Shown: piece by piece, positions 53,570 to 63,314 of the stretch | How the letters are laid out: each line of letters starts with the position of its first letter | Position numbering within the stretch: position 1 is the stretch's first letter | Assembly: GCA_905206805.1 (NCBI GenBank) | Contig: CAJLIR010000005.1 | Location: forward strand, 27,685 to 91,684 | DNA from: an uncultured Caryophanales bacterium | Lineage (GTDB): Bacteria; Bacillota_I; Bacilli_A; RF39; UBA660 | DNA length: 64,000 nt | Direction: 5' to 3' | Notes under the pieces: generated by a model | Told to the model about the DNA's origin: nothing | Database searches by the model: none | The model's input: only the letters and a program-made list of their open reading frames with translations | Position numbers and translations under genes: made by a program

Positions 53570-54754
53570 TTACTTTACTCTCCCTAATTCAATATTTTGT
53601 TCCATATATGTACTAACATTATTAACAAAGTTTTCTACTTTACCTCTAAATTTATCAAATAATTTAGGAATATTTTTAACTCTTTCTAAAAGAATTTTGT
53701 TTGCTGGCTGACTATTAATACATTTTAAACTTTTTGTTGAATAACTAACTCCATATTTTTCTAAATTATCCAATCTTTCACCATTAATTTTATAATCTCT
53801 AAAATATTCTTCACCTGAAATTTTTTCTTTAATCTCAGTTTGATTAATTTCTCTTTCATTTTTACTATCATATAAAGAATCCTGTTTTTCAGATATTTTT
53901 TGTTCTTCTAAACTATTTTCCAATGGTTTAGTTAAATTTTGTACGGTATAATAATTTTTTTCTTTCAATTCTGTTTTTTCTAAATTATTTAAAACAGCAT
54001 CCAATTCTTTTTCTAAATAGTCAATATTTCTTTTGCACTTTGAATATTCTAATTCATTAGTTGTTAATGAACCTAATTTCATATTATTTTCTTTAATAAG
54101 TTGTTTAATTTCCTCTAATCTTCTAGAAAAATGTAATTTTTCAGAAGAATATGCTAATCTTTCTTCATTGTTAATTTTATTTAATTTATCATCAACTGTA
54201 TGAAAATTATTTATTTCAGTTTTCAATTCTTCAAATGAATCAATAAAATTTTTTGAATTTACAGAATTATTACTAGAAATTTTTTGACCAATTGTAAATA
54301 TTTTTTGTTTTAATAAATATCTATCATATATTATATCAGCCTTATCCTTAGAAATTTCTATATTATAATTTTTTAATTGCTCAGATAATTGATTTTTATG
54401 AGATATAATTTTATTGTATTCCTCTCTATAAGCCGATGTATCACGACCTAACACATTTCTCATAGATATTAATTCGTCTAACTCCTTAATTCTATCATCA
54501 TCTGAATCTAAACTTTTAATTGACTCAACATATTTTTCAATATTAAAACCATTATTATCTTTTAAATTGAAATTTTTAATATCCGCATATATCTCATTAT
54601 TCAATTTGAGTAATTGATTCATTTCAGAAATATATTTTTCGCAATCCATATTATCATAAAGTTTTCGGTATTGAATAATAGATTCAATTTGGAAAATTCT
54701 ATTATTATTTTTTTGTATATTTTCAAACAATTTTATATATTCATTAATTTCCAT
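53570..54754 (-). CDS. Long coiled-coil hypothetical protein
   Basis: 394 residues, almost wholly Lys/Glu/Asn-rich coiled coil with heptad-like Leu/Ile spacing, no membrane helix and no catalytic motif. The C-terminus (NKILLERVKNIPKLFDKFRGKVENFVNNV) may be a small separate helical unit. Coupled to the DUF1292-like gene. Both lie between copies of the mfd 3' end, suggesting they arrived together. Confidence 0.6.
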   Translation of the reverse strand: MEINEYIKLFENIQKNNNRIFQIESIIQYRKLYDNMDCEKYISEMNQLLKLNNEIYADIKNFNLKDNNGFNIEKYVESIKSLDSDDDRIKELDELISMRNVLGRDTSAYREEYNKIISHKNQLSEQLKNYNIEISKDKADIIYDRYLLKQKIFTIGQKISSNNSVNSKNFIDSFEELKTEINNFHTVDDKLNKINNEERLAYSSEKLHFSRRLEEIKQLIKENNMKLGSLTTNELEYSKCKRNIDYLEKELDAVLNNLEKTELKEKNYYTVQNLTKPLENSLEEQKISEKQDSLYDSKNEREINQTEIKEKISGEEYFRDYKINGERLDNLEKYGVSYSTKSLKCINSQPANKILLERVKNIPKLFDKFRGKVENFVNNVSTYMEQNIELGRVK

Positions 54755-54934
54755 AATTTACATATTTTATCAAAAAATGACAAAACCCTTTCTATTTTTC
54801 TAATTTACAAATACAGTTCAAACAGTAACATTATACATAAAAAATAAATATAAGTCAAGATATGAAAAATATATATTCTTTAATATTACAATAATTTACA
54901 CATACACAAAATGGTATATGTTTTTAAACTATAA

Positions 54935-54953
54935 TTTAATCACTATATTTTTT
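54935..54953. repeat. 19-bp direct repeat, copy 2 (native mfd 3' end)
   Basis: Contains the mfd stop codon and the preceding codons (K-Y-S-D). Identical to 53289-53307. The sequence beyond the stop no longer forms the hairpin seen at the other copy. Confidence 0.65.
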
Positions 54954-57900
54954 TAATAATAAATCCATTAAATCAACTAAATAATATACAAAATGTTTAT
55001 CTAAATATACTATATCTAAAGTAATAACTAATTTTTTACCCATCATACTAAATCTAAACATACGTGATAATTTACTAACTTCAATGAAAATTTCTTCAAC
55101 CTTAATTTTATTAGTAAATTCTTCATTAAATATTAACTTAACAAAATTTTTATTTTGCTCAACTCTTTCAATATTAATTTTTCTTGCCATCTTTTCAAAT
55201 AATTCTTCATACATATAGATTAACATATTTTCAGATAGTTTACCAAATCTATCCTCTATTTCATATTTAATTTTTTCTAAACTATCATATGAATCAATAG
55301 CGTTAATTTTTTTATGAATTTCTATTTTTATATCAACATCATTTATATATTTATCATCAATAGATGTTGAAACATCAATAAGCGGCATATCATTTTGAGA
55401 ATTGGTATTTACCTCTTTACCATTCAACTTACTTACTTCTTCATTTAACATATTTAAAAATAATTCTATACCAACGGAATCAATAAATCCAGCTTGCTCA
55501 CTACCTAAAATATCACCAGCACCTCTTATCGATAAATCTCGCATTGCTATATTAAATCCACTCCCAAGTTCAGTAAATTGTTTTATTACATCGAGTCTTT
55601 TAATAGCAATTTCAGATAAAATTTTATTTTTATTATACATTAAATAACAATACGCAATTTTATCACTACGTCCAACTCTACCTCTTATTTGATATAATTG
55701 TGAAAGACCAAACCTATCGGCATCCATTATTATTAAAGTATTTACATTTGGAATATCAATTCCGGTTTCAATAATTGTCGTGCAAAGTAAAACATTAAAT
55801 TCATTATTCAAAAATTGAGCCATTACATCTTCTATTTGAATTTTAGTCATTTTACCATGAATAGTACCTATTTTAGCATCAGGAATTATTCTCTCTATTT
55901 CGCGTTTTTTACTTTCCATTTCTTCAACGTGATTAAATAAAATAAATGCTTGACCATTTCTAGATAATTCTCTATAAATAGCTTCCTTTATTATTTGATT
56001 GCTTTCTGATAAAACATAAGTTTGAACTGGATACCTATTAACAGGAGGAGTTTCTATTAAACTTAATCCCCTAATACCAGCCACAGACATTTGTAACGTT
56101 CTAGGAATTGGTGTTGCAGATAATGTCAAAACATCAATATTATTTTTATATTCTTTTATTCTCTCTTTATGCTTAACACCAAATCTTTGTTCCTCATCAA
56201 CTACTAATAAACCAAGATTTTTAAATTCAACATCACGGCTTAAAATACGATGCGTTCCAATTAATAAATCCACTTTTCCAGTTTTTAATCTTTCTAAAAT
56301 ATTACCTACTTTTTTTGGATTAACAAATCTATTTAACACTTCTATATTAACACCAGTATTTTTAAATCTTTCAATTGCGTTGTTAAAATGTTGATTAGAT
56401 AATATTGTAGTAGGACATAAGAATGCTACTTGTTTTCCGGATAATATCGCTTTATATATTGCTCTAAATGCTACTTCAGTTTTACCAAAACCAACATCAC
56501 CACATAACAAACGATCCATAGGTTCTATAGATTCCATATCCTTCTTTATATCAGAAATTGCTCTTAACTGATCTTTTGTTTCTGTATAAGGAAAAGTTTT
56601 TTCAAACTCTATTTGTTCTTTACTATCAGGTAAAAATTGGAAGCCTTTAACTCTTTTTCTTTCCGCATATAACTTTAATAAATCTTGTGTAATATCTTCA
56701 ATTTTCTTTTTAATTCTTGCTTTAGTTTTTGCCCACTCAGTACCACCTAATTTATTAAGTTTTGGAACAATTCCTTCATTAGATGAATACTTAGTAATTA
56801 ATTCAATTTTTTCAACCGGAATATAAAGTTTATCACCACCTTGATATTCAAGTTGCAAATAATCTTTCATAATTCCATTTTTATTTAAACTTTTTAAACC
56901 CTTATATTGTCCAATTCCATAACCTGAATGAACAACATAATCGCCTACATTTAATTTAGTAATATCTTTTATTCTTATTCCATATTTAAAATTAGATTTA
57001 TAAATTAAATTATTAGTTTTTTTATTAAAAAATTCATTCTCACTTATTACTATATAATTACCAAATTCAAAACCTTGATTAATATTTTTAATAACAAGAT
57101 TAATTTTATTTTCATAAATATCATCTAAATTAGTAAAAATTATTAAATCATTATTTAATTCATCTATTATCTTATTTACTGCATATTTATCCTTAACACA
57201 AATTATAACTGTTTTTTTTCTTTTTATAAATATATTTAAGCTATCATTAATTTTATCAGGAGACATCTTAAAATTTTCTATATTTCCCGATATATATTTT
57301 TTTGAAATCAAACTATTATCTGGATTATTATCAAAACTAGAAATAAATAATATATTATTACTTTTAATTTCTTCTAAAGTATGCATATATTTTGTATTTA
57401 CATCTAAATTATTTTCAGTATTGTAATTAAAAATATCATCTAATATATTTTTATAGCCAATTTCTATCTCGTCATAATTTATATATGTTAAAGTACAATT
57501 ATCTAAATACCCAGAAACATTTGAAACAGATTCATATTTTATTAAATTTTTTTGTTTTCTATCATCACTTGAAATATCTTTATTTGTAATAAATTCTGTA
57601 ATTGGTAATATTTTTATAGAATCAACCGATGATTTTGTTAATTGTGTATCAACATCAAATGTTTTAATACTATCAATTGTATCGCCCCAAAATTCAATTC
57701 TAATAGGATCAATATTTCCTAAAGGAAAAATATCTAATACAAAACCTCGAGGAGCATATTCTCCTGTTTTATTAACAAATGATTCTGAATGATAACCAAT
57801 ATTATATAAATCTGATTCTAATTTTTTGATGTCATAATCCATATTCACTTTTAAATCAATTATACTTTTTTCATAATTTTCTTTTGTTGGTAAATATCTT

Positions 57901-58229
57901 AATAATCCCATTAAGTTAGTAACAACAATCTGTTTGTTATTAGTAATTAAATTATTAATGGTTTCTAATCTAGTTATTTCAAGTTCTGGTGAAATAGCTA
58001 GTGCTTCACTAGTTAAAAAATCATCCATAGGAAAAAATAATACATTATCTGTATAATTGCTTAACGACTTATACATATTATTTGCTTCAAATAAAGTATT
58101 ACAAACAACTAAAATTGATTTTGTTTTATTTAAATAATAATCATATAAATAAATTGCTTTTAATTCATCATTTAATCCTAATATTACTTGCTCATCTTTT
58201 ATATCAAATAAATTATTAAAAAATTTCAT
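54936..58229 (-). CDS. mfd: Transcription-repair coupling factor
   Basis: About 1,097 residues from ATG 58229, preceded by GGAGG. Order: a degenerate UvrB-like N-terminus (KTGEYAPRGFVLDIFPLG), RNA-polymerase-interacting domain (GDYVVHSGYGIGQYKG), then SF2 translocase with LLCGDVGFGKTEVA, LGLLVVDEEQRFGVKHKE, TLSATPIPRTL, QLYQIRGRVGRS, and a C-terminal TRCF domain. It removes stalled RNA polymerase and recruits UvrA. Starts 41 bp after pth ends; same operon. Confidence 0.96.
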   Translation of the reverse strand: MKFFNNLFDIKDEQVILGLNDELKAIYLYDYYLNKTKSILVVCNTLFEANNMYKSLSNYTDNVLFFPMDDFLTSEALAISPELEITRLETINNLITNNKQIVVTNLMGLLRYLPTKENYEKSIIDLKVNMDYDIKKLESDLYNIGYHSESFVNKTGEYAPRGFVLDIFPLGNIDPIRIEFWGDTIDSIKTFDVDTQLTKSSVDSIKILPITEFITNKDISSDDRKQKNLIKYESVSNVSGYLDNCTLTYINYDEIEIGYKNILDDIFNYNTENNLDVNTKYMHTLEEIKSNNILFISSFDNNPDNSLISKKYISGNIENFKMSPDKINDSLNIFIKRKKTVIICVKDKYAVNKIIDELNNDLIIFTNLDDIYENKINLVIKNINQGFEFGNYIVISENEFFNKKTNNLIYKSNFKYGIRIKDITKLNVGDYVVHSGYGIGQYKGLKSLNKNGIMKDYLQLEYQGGDKLYIPVEKIELITKYSSNEGIVPKLNKLGGTEWAKTKARIKKKIEDITQDLLKLYAERKRVKGFQFLPDSKEQIEFEKTFPYTETKDQLRAISDIKKDMESIEPMDRLLCGDVGFGKTEVAFRAIYKAILSGKQVAFLCPTTILSNQHFNNAIERFKNTGVNIEVLNRFVNPKKVGNILERLKTGKVDLLIGTHRILSRDVEFKNLGLLVVDEEQRFGVKHKERIKEYKNNIDVLTLSATPIPRTLQMSVAGIRGLSLIETPPVNRYPVQTYVLSESNQIIKEAIYRELSRNGQAFILFNHVEEMESKKREIERIIPDAKIGTIHGKMTKIQIEDVMAQFLNNEFNVLLCTTIIETGIDIPNVNTLIIMDADRFGLSQLYQIRGRVGRSDKIAYCYLMYNKNKILSEIAIKRLDVIKQFTELGSGFNIAMRDLSIRGAGDILGSEQAGFIDSVGIELFLNMLNEEVSKLNGKEVNTNSQNDMPLIDVSTSIDDKYINDVDIKIEIHKKINAIDSYDSLEKIKYEIEDRFGKLSENMLIYMYEELFEKMARKINIERVEQNKNFVKLIFNEEFTNKIKVEEIFIEVSKLSRMFRFSMMGKKLVITLDIVYLDKHFVYYLVDLMDLLLKKYSD

Positions 58230-58270
58230 ATAAAGTCCTCCATATACGCCAAAAAGATACCAATTGGGTA

Positions 58271-58831
58271 TCAATTATTATTATATTTTGTCATTAATAA
58301 ATCAAAATTTATTTTAAAGAAATCATTTATTATATCTTCACTTTTTATTATTATGTTATTTAATATATTTAATTCATCTTTAGAAAACTTTCCTAAAACA
58401 TAATCCTTAGTTTCTATCAATTTATTATTAGATATTCCTATTTTTAATCGTTTATAATTTTTTGTACCTAAATGTAATTCAATATTTTTAAGACCATTAT
58501 GTCCCCCAGATGATCCACTAGATTTTAATTTATATCTACCAACATCTAAATCTAAATCATCATTAATTATCAAAATGTCATCAATATTAATTTTAAAAAA
58601 TCTTACAAAATCTCTAACTACTTCTCCTGAAAGATTCATATATTTTTGTGGTTTTAATAATATAACTTTTTCACCATTTATTATTGTTTCTGTATATAAT
58701 CCATCAAATTTTTTATTGGTAATTTTTAAATTATATTTCAAGCAATAATTATCAATAACCATAAAACCAATATTATGACGTGTATTTTCATAACTTTTTC
58801 CGGGATTTCCCAAACCAACTATTAATTTCAT
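58271..58831 (-). CDS. pth: Peptidyl-tRNA hydrolase
   Basis: 186 residues. MKLIVGLGNPGKSYENTRHNIGF holds Asn9 and the catalytic His19. KPQKYMNLSG and IINDDLDLDVGRYKLKSSGSSGGHNGLKNI are the other conserved blocks. It releases tRNA from dropped-off peptides. It is followed by mfd as in Bacillus (spoVC/pth-fin-mfd), but here without the fin gene between. Ribosome site GGTGA. Confidence 0.97.
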   Translation of the reverse strand: MKLIVGLGNPGKSYENTRHNIGFMVIDNYCLKYNLKITNKKFDGLYTETIINGEKVILLKPQKYMNLSGEVVRDFVRFFKINIDDILIINDDLDLDVGRYKLKSSGSSGGHNGLKNIELHLGTKNYKRLKIGISNNKLIETKDYVLGKFSKDELNILNNIIIKSEDIINDFFKINFDLLMTKYNNN

Positions 58832-58842
58832 AAATAAATCAC

Positions 58843-59682
58843 CTACTTTATTCCATGATATTCATTGTAAACATCTTGTTTTTTCATATTACGATCTTTT
58901 GCAACCAATTTAATCGCATCTTTAGTATCTTTTCCTTCTTTTAAATAAAGATTAACATGTTGAGTTATTGTCAAATGTTCGTAAGTTTTTTCATCTTTAT
59001 TACCTTCAATTACAATAACAAATTCACCCTTAACATCAACTAACTGACAACTTATGTCACTTAAATTTCCTCTATATATTTCCTCAAATTTTTTACTTAT
59101 TTCCCGGGAAATAGCTATTTTTCTATTTCCCAAAATTTCATACATATCATTTAATGAGTCAAGAATTCTGTGGGGAGCTTCATAAAAAATCAAGGTAGCA
59201 GTTTCCATTTTCAATTTTTCTAATTCTTGTTTTCTTTTTGATTGTTTATTACATAAAAATCCATAAAAAAGAAAAGGAAGCGGACTAATACCAGATGTAA
59301 TTAATGCAGGAATTAAAGCTGTTGCACCAGGAAGTCCTACAACATTATAACCGTTATCAATAGCATATTTAGCAAGTTCATATCCAGGATCGCTTATTAC
59401 AGGAGTTCCTCTATCACTAACAAGTCCTACATCACAACCACTAGATAAATATTCAAGTAATTTATCCTTGTTTGTTTCTTCATTATAATTAAAACTTGAA
59501 ATTAGTTTCTTTTTTATATCCAATGATTTAAGTAATTGAGATGTTACTCTAGTATCTTCTGCAAATATTACTTCAACATTTTTCATTATATTAACTGCCC
59601 TTATAGTTAAATCTTCCATATTACCTATAGGAGTTGGAATTAAATATAAAGTAGGACTATTATCATAACTTTTTTGAGACAT
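58843..59682 (-). CDS. rsmI: 16S rRNA (cytidine1402-2'-O)-methyltransferase
   Basis: 279 residues. SAM-binding tetrapyrrole-methylase fold: LYLIPTPIGNMEDLTIRAV at the N-terminus, EDTRVTSQLL, SDRGTPVISDPGYEL, GLPGATALIPALITSG, and FYEAPHRI. It methylates C1402 in the decoding centre. GGTGA ribosome site. It follows trmN6 by 9 bp in the conserved yabB-yabC order. Confidence 0.96.
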   Translation of the reverse strand: MSQKSYDNSPTLYLIPTPIGNMEDLTIRAVNIMKNVEVIFAEDTRVTSQLLKSLDIKKKLISSFNYNEETNKDKLLEYLSSGCDVGLVSDRGTPVISDPGYELAKYAIDNGYNVVGLPGATALIPALITSGISPLPFLFYGFLCNKQSKRKQELEKLKMETATLIFYEAPHRILDSLNDMYEILGNRKIAISREISKKFEEIYRGNLSDISCQLVDVKGEFVIVIEGNKDEKTYEHLTITQHVNLYLKEGKDTKDAIKLVAKDRNMKKQDVYNEYHGIK

Positions 59683-59691
59683 ATTATCACC

Positions 59692-60411
59692 TCATTCAAA
59701 ATATTTTTTTACTTCATCAGTATAAGAACCATCTTCATTATGAACAAATAAAGGTGGAAGAATTTTCATACCACTATTTCCATTCTTTGTTCCTTCAATT
59801 AATAAAATATTTGCTTCCTTATCTTTTTTAGGATAAACAAACTGAATTTTTTTTGGCATAATATTATATTTGCGCATTGCACAAATAATATCTAATAAAC
59901 GTTCTGGTCTATGAACAATAGATATAATTCCGTTATTTTTTAATATTTTTTTACTTATTGAGAATAAATCATCAAGATTTAAAAACACTTCATGACGCGC
60001 AATTGTTTTATAATCATTCTTATTTAAGTGAGAATCTTTAGAAACTTTAAAGAAAGGTGGATTACATACAATTACGTCATAATATTCTGTTTCAAAATTT
60101 TTATAGAAATCTCTTATATCAGCATTTATAATATTTATTTGATTTTGTTTATTATTAAGTTCTAAATTTTTTAAAGCAATATCATAAACATCTTTTTGAA
60201 TTTCAACAGCAGTAATACTTGCATCTGTTTTTGTAGTCAAAATTAAAGAAACTGGTAAATTTCCACAACCAATATCAAGAATATTTTTGATATTTTTATT
60301 TATTGTTACAAAGTTAGGTAATAAAACTGAATCAAGTGAAAAATTAAACATTTCAGAATCTTGATAAACACGTAAATTTTTATAACCTAATAAATAATTA
60401 TTTTTTTCCAC
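59692..60411 (-). CDS. tRNA1(Val) (adenine37-N6)-methyltransferase family protein
   Basis: 239 residues. Rossmann SAM motif ILDIGCGNLPVSLIL, acidic AVEIQKDV, and the N6-adenine methyltransferase tetrapeptide NPPF in VIVCNPPFFK. It corresponds to B. subtilis YabB and E. coli YfiC/TrmN6. Overlaps the ricT stop by 14 bases, so it is tightly coupled. The modified tRNA in this lineage is inferred from the family. Confidence 0.9.
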   Translation of the reverse strand: MEKNNYLLGYKNLRVYQDSEMFNFSLDSVLLPNFVTINKNIKNILDIGCGNLPVSLILTTKTDASITAVEIQKDVYDIALKNLELNNKQNQINIINADIRDFYKNFETEYYDVIVCNPPFFKVSKDSHLNKNDYKTIARHEVFLNLDDLFSISKKILKNNGIISIVHRPERLLDIICAMRKYNIMPKKIQFVYPKKDKEANILLIEGTKNGNSGMKILPPLFVHNEDGSYTDEVKKYFE

Positions 60412-61198
60412 AATTACAACTTCTATTTATTTCTATTATTCCTACATCTTTAACTTCAACTTTATATGATTGCTTTAAAATATCTAAGCTAACAACTATT
60501 CCCTTTCCCTTTTCTGTATCAACTAAATCACCAACTTTAGGTAGGCATTTACGACAATCTTTGTAACAATCATCCTCATATTTTAAACAGCATAAAAGTC
60601 TACCACAGACACCATTTATTTTACTTGGATTTAAAGCTATATTTTGATTTTTTGCCATATTAATTGATACTGTTTCTAAGTCTTTTAAAAATCTAGCACA
60701 GCATAATTTACAACCACATACACCTATTCCACCAACTTCTTTTGCTTTATCACGAACACCAACTTGTCTTAATTCAATACGAGTTTTATAGATACTCGCT
60801 AATTTTTTTACAACATTTCTAAAATCAACACGTGTATCCGAAATAAATCTAAAAAGAAGCTGACTACGATCGAAAGTAAATTCTGCATCAATTATTTGCA
60901 TATTAATTTTTTCATCTAAAACAATTTTTTTACATTTAGACAATGCATCTTTTGCGTTTTTAATATTATTTAAATGAGCATAATAATCACCTTTAGAAGC
61001 TATTCTCACTATTTGTTTTAATGGTGCATTTAATTTTTTTTCATCAAAATCAATTAAATTAGTAACAACTTTACCAAATTGTAAGCCTCTTTCAGTTTGA
61101 ACAATTACTGTAACATTTTTCTTCAAATATATTTTACCGGGTAAAAAATAATATATTTTTCCATTTTCTTTAAAATTTACACCTACAACCTTAACCAT
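60398..61198 (-). CDS. ricT: RicT/YaaT, PSP1-domain regulatory protein
   Basis: 266 residues. PSP1 domain with VGVNFKENGKIYYF, DYYAHLNN, and the dense cysteine cluster GGIGVCGCKLCCARF...GVCGRLLCCLKYEDDCYKDCRKCLP, which in B. subtilis RicAFT binds [4Fe-4S] clusters and promotes RNase Y processing and sporulation phosphorelay. Starts 4 bp after holB ends. Cysteines conserved. Confidence 0.95.
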   Translation of the reverse strand: MVKVVGVNFKENGKIYYFLPGKIYLKKNVTVIVQTERGLQFGKVVTNLIDFDEKKLNAPLKQIVRIASKGDYYAHLNNIKNAKDALSKCKKIVLDEKINMQIIDAEFTFDRSQLLFRFISDTRVDFRNVVKKLASIYKTRIELRQVGVRDKAKEVGGIGVCGCKLCCARFLKDLETVSINMAKNQNIALNPSKINGVCGRLLCCLKYEDDCYKDCRKCLPKVGDLVDTEKGKGIVVSLDILKQSYKVEVKDVGIIEINRSCNCGKK

Positions 61199-61202
61199 AA
61201 AT

Positions 61203-62156
61203 TCACCTTCTATCTAATTCCATAATTAAATTATCCATTAATAAATTCAAATTTATATTATTTTTTATTTTATTTTTTGCATTTAATATTTTTGTAATTT
61301 TTTCGCATATACTATATTCAGTATTATTTTTACTAATATTAGAAATATATTCTATATCATTTTTAAAAATCATTAACTCGTGACCAATTACATAATTTAA
61401 AATATCACGATAAATTAAAATCATTATATCAAAAGCCATTATATTTTTTTCTTTATCATTAAAGAAACTAAACCATAATTTTTGAGTATATAACATTGTA
61501 TTTATACCATTTTTTTCATAATATTCTACAAATTTTTTTACACAATCGATATAATTAACATTCGGTAAATTATTTAAAAATTCCTCTTGTTTTTCTGGTT
61601 GTGAAAAAATCTGATGTGCGATTAATTCTTCATTTGATTCAAAATTTAATTTATTTTTTCTTAAAGAAATAACTTGACACCTAGAAATAATTGTATCAAG
61701 TAGTTGATATATGTTATTTGTAACTAAAATAGCAATTATATTTGGGACGGGTTCCTCTAAAAATTTTAAAATTGAGTTTGCTGCTGATGAATTCATTTTT
61801 TCTGCTTCATTTATTATATATATTTTTTTAGTACCAAAAACAGCTTTCGTACTAAATTCTTTTTGAAGTTCATCTAATTGTTCTTTTTTTATCCATAATC
61901 CATCTGGATTAATAATTTTAATTTCTGGATAACATTTATCATTTATCATTTGACATATATGACAATTTTCACAATTATTAAACGCAAAAAATTTGTTTGG
62001 ACATAACAGTGATTTAATAAAAACAAAAATAAAATCATCTTTTTTATTATAACCATTTGTCTCAAACAAGTAAGCATGAACTGTTTTATCATCTTTTACT
62101 GAATTTTTCAGTATCGATACAGCAATTGGTTGTTCATTTACATAATCATCAAGCAT
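61203..62156 (-). CDS. holB: DNA polymerase III delta' subunit
   Basis: 317 residues, clamp-loader AAA+ fold. The zinc knuckle is CENCHICQM, with an earlier Cys. The P-loop region (ETNGYNKKDDF) lacks the GxxGxGK motif, as delta' subunits often do. The Walker B-like IYIINEAEKMNSSAANSILKFLEEP and the sensor SRCQVI are conserved. It precedes ricT in the usual order; tmk is not present between recR and holB here. Confidence 0.9.
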   Translation of the reverse strand: MLDDYVNEQPIAVSILKNSVKDDKTVHAYLFETNGYNKKDDFIFVFIKSLLCPNKFFAFNNCENCHICQMINDKCYPEIKIINPDGLWIKKEQLDELQKEFSTKAVFGTKKIYIINEAEKMNSSAANSILKFLEEPVPNIIAILVTNNIYQLLDTIISRCQVISLRKNKLNFESNEELIAHQIFSQPEKQEEFLNNLPNVNYIDCVKKFVEYYEKNGINTMLYTQKLWFSFFNDKEKNIMAFDIMILIYRDILNYVIGHELMIFKNDIEYISNISKNNTEYSICEKITKILNAKNKIKNNINLNLLMDNLIMELDRR

Positions 62157-62168
62157 AACTTCACATCC

Positions 62169-62357
62169 TTAAAATATGACTGCTAAAATAAAAATAAGGG
62201 CCAATAAAGCAGGAAGTCCAAAAAAAGTAATTAATAATACTGTATAAATATTAATTGGTATAATCATTCCTAACGATTGTCCAATTAAATTATAACCATA
62301 TAATAAAAAAATACTTAATATAAATTTTTTAATAATTTTAAATATTTTCTTTAGCAT
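62169..62357 (-). CDS. bofA: Pro-sigma-K processing inhibitor BofA
   Basis: 62 residues from ATG 62357 (GAGGTGG upstream; an in-frame TTG 30 bases earlier overlaps that site). Two hydrophobic helices, the second entered through IPINIYTVLLITFFGLPALL, the BofA signature. BofA sits in the forespore outer membrane with SpoIVFA and holds back the SpoIVFB protease. The location next to recR matches B. subtilis recR-yaaL-bofA. No sigK is in the window. Confidence 0.85.
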   Translation of the reverse strand: MLKKIFKIIKKFILSIFLLYGYNLIGQSLGMIIPINIYTVLLITFFGLPALLALIFILAVIF

Positions 62358-62398
62358 TGTCCACCTCAAAATTATATTATGAAGCAAACAAATTAATA

Positions 62399-63001
62399 TT
62401 ACTTTTCTGTTAAATAATTTCTATTTTCTAAAGCCATTTCTAATGTTAAACCATCAATATATTCCATATCTGCTCCAATTGGAACACCATGAGCAATTTT
62501 AGAAACTTTAATATTCTTATTTTCTAATTTTTTTTGAATGTATAAAGAAGTTGTTTCACCCTCTACGCTAGGAGTAAGAGCAACAATAACTTCATCAATA
62601 TTTTCAGTATCAACTCTATCTAATAATGATTTAATATTTATATCATCAGGATTTTTTCCTTCTAATGGTGAAATCAATCCATCTAAAACATGATAAACAC
62701 CGTGATAACAATTTGTCTTTTCAATTGCTATTATATTTTTAATATTTTCAACAACACAAATTGTTTTAAAATCTCTATTTTTATCTGAACAAATTAAACA
62801 CAAATCATCCTCGGACAAGTTATTACATTTTAAACAACGTTTTATTTTATTCTTTGAATCAACTAATGATTTTTCAAACATATCAATAACACTATTATCT
62901 AAATTTAAAACCGAAAGAGATAATCTTTCAGCCGTTTTTTCTCCTATACCAGGTAATTTTTTAAAACATTCTATTAAATTTTTAATTGTTGATGGATACA
63001 T
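62399..63001 (-). CDS. recR: Recombination mediator protein RecR
   Basis: 200 residues from ATG 63001; an upstream in-frame ATG at 63061 would overlap ybaB by 59 bp. Helix-hairpin-helix KKLPGIGEKTAERL, zinc finger CLKCNNLSEDDLCLIC, Toprim domain (CVVENIKNIIAIE) and the C-terminal VALTPSVEGETTSLYI plus KIAHGVPIGADMEYIDGLTL. Works with RecF/RecO in loading RecA. Starts within two bases of the ybaB stop codon. Confidence 0.96.
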   Translation of the reverse strand: MYPSTIKNLIECFKKLPGIGEKTAERLSLSVLNLDNSVIDMFEKSLVDSKNKIKRCLKCNNLSEDDLCLICSDKNRDFKTICVVENIKNIIAIEKTNCYHGVYHVLDGLISPLEGKNPDDINIKSLLDRVDTENIDEVIVALTPSVEGETTSLYIQKKLENKNIKVSKIAHGVPIGADMEYIDGLTLEMALENRNYLTEK

Positions 63002-63002
63002 A

Positions 63003-63299
63003 TTAAAATAAACCTGGCATTCCTTGAGTAAATTTACCCATTTTCTTTTCAGTTTCTGCATCTACTTTTTTCATAGCATCATTAACAGCAACAACTATCA
63101 TATCTTGTAACATTTCAATATCGTCATTTTCTAAATTTTCTGTATCAATTTTTATATTTACAAGTTCTTTTTTACCATTAACTGTAACAGTTACAAAAGA
63201 TGACTTTCCTTCAAAATTCATTGAATCAATTTCTTCTTTTGTAGCTAACATATCCTTTTGCATTTTTTGAGCTTGTTTCATCATTGCTTGTATATTCAT
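63003..63299 (-). CDS. YbaB/EbfC nucleoid-associated protein
   Basis: 98 residues, dimeric DNA-binding protein of the YbaB/EbfC family: MNIQAMMKQAQKMQKDM at the N-terminus, VTVNGKKELVNIKID in the middle, and the Gly/Phe tail GMPGLF. Always found between dnaX and recR in Firmicutes, as here. Confidence 0.95.
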   Translation of the reverse strand: MNIQAMMKQAQKMQKDMLATKEEIDSMNFEGKSSFVTVTVNGKKELVNIKIDTENLENDDIEMLQDMIVVAVNDAMKKVDAETEKKMGKFTQGMPGLF

Positions 63300-63314
63300 T
63301 TTTATTCCTTCTTT

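Noticed and set aside
55402..55647. Open frame antisense to mfd
   Set aside because: It lies wholly within the conserved mfd translocase region on the other strand, with no ribosome site or family match. The same reasoning removes the antisense frames inside mbl (32960-33295), the NERD gene, ddl, the spoIIQ-like gene, the lipoprotein and the PLP lyase.
61203..62156. holB with a broken P-loop as a pseudogene
   Set aside because: The delta' subunit often lacks a working ATP site. Zinc knuckle, Walker B-like and SRC segments are intact, so it is normal for the family.
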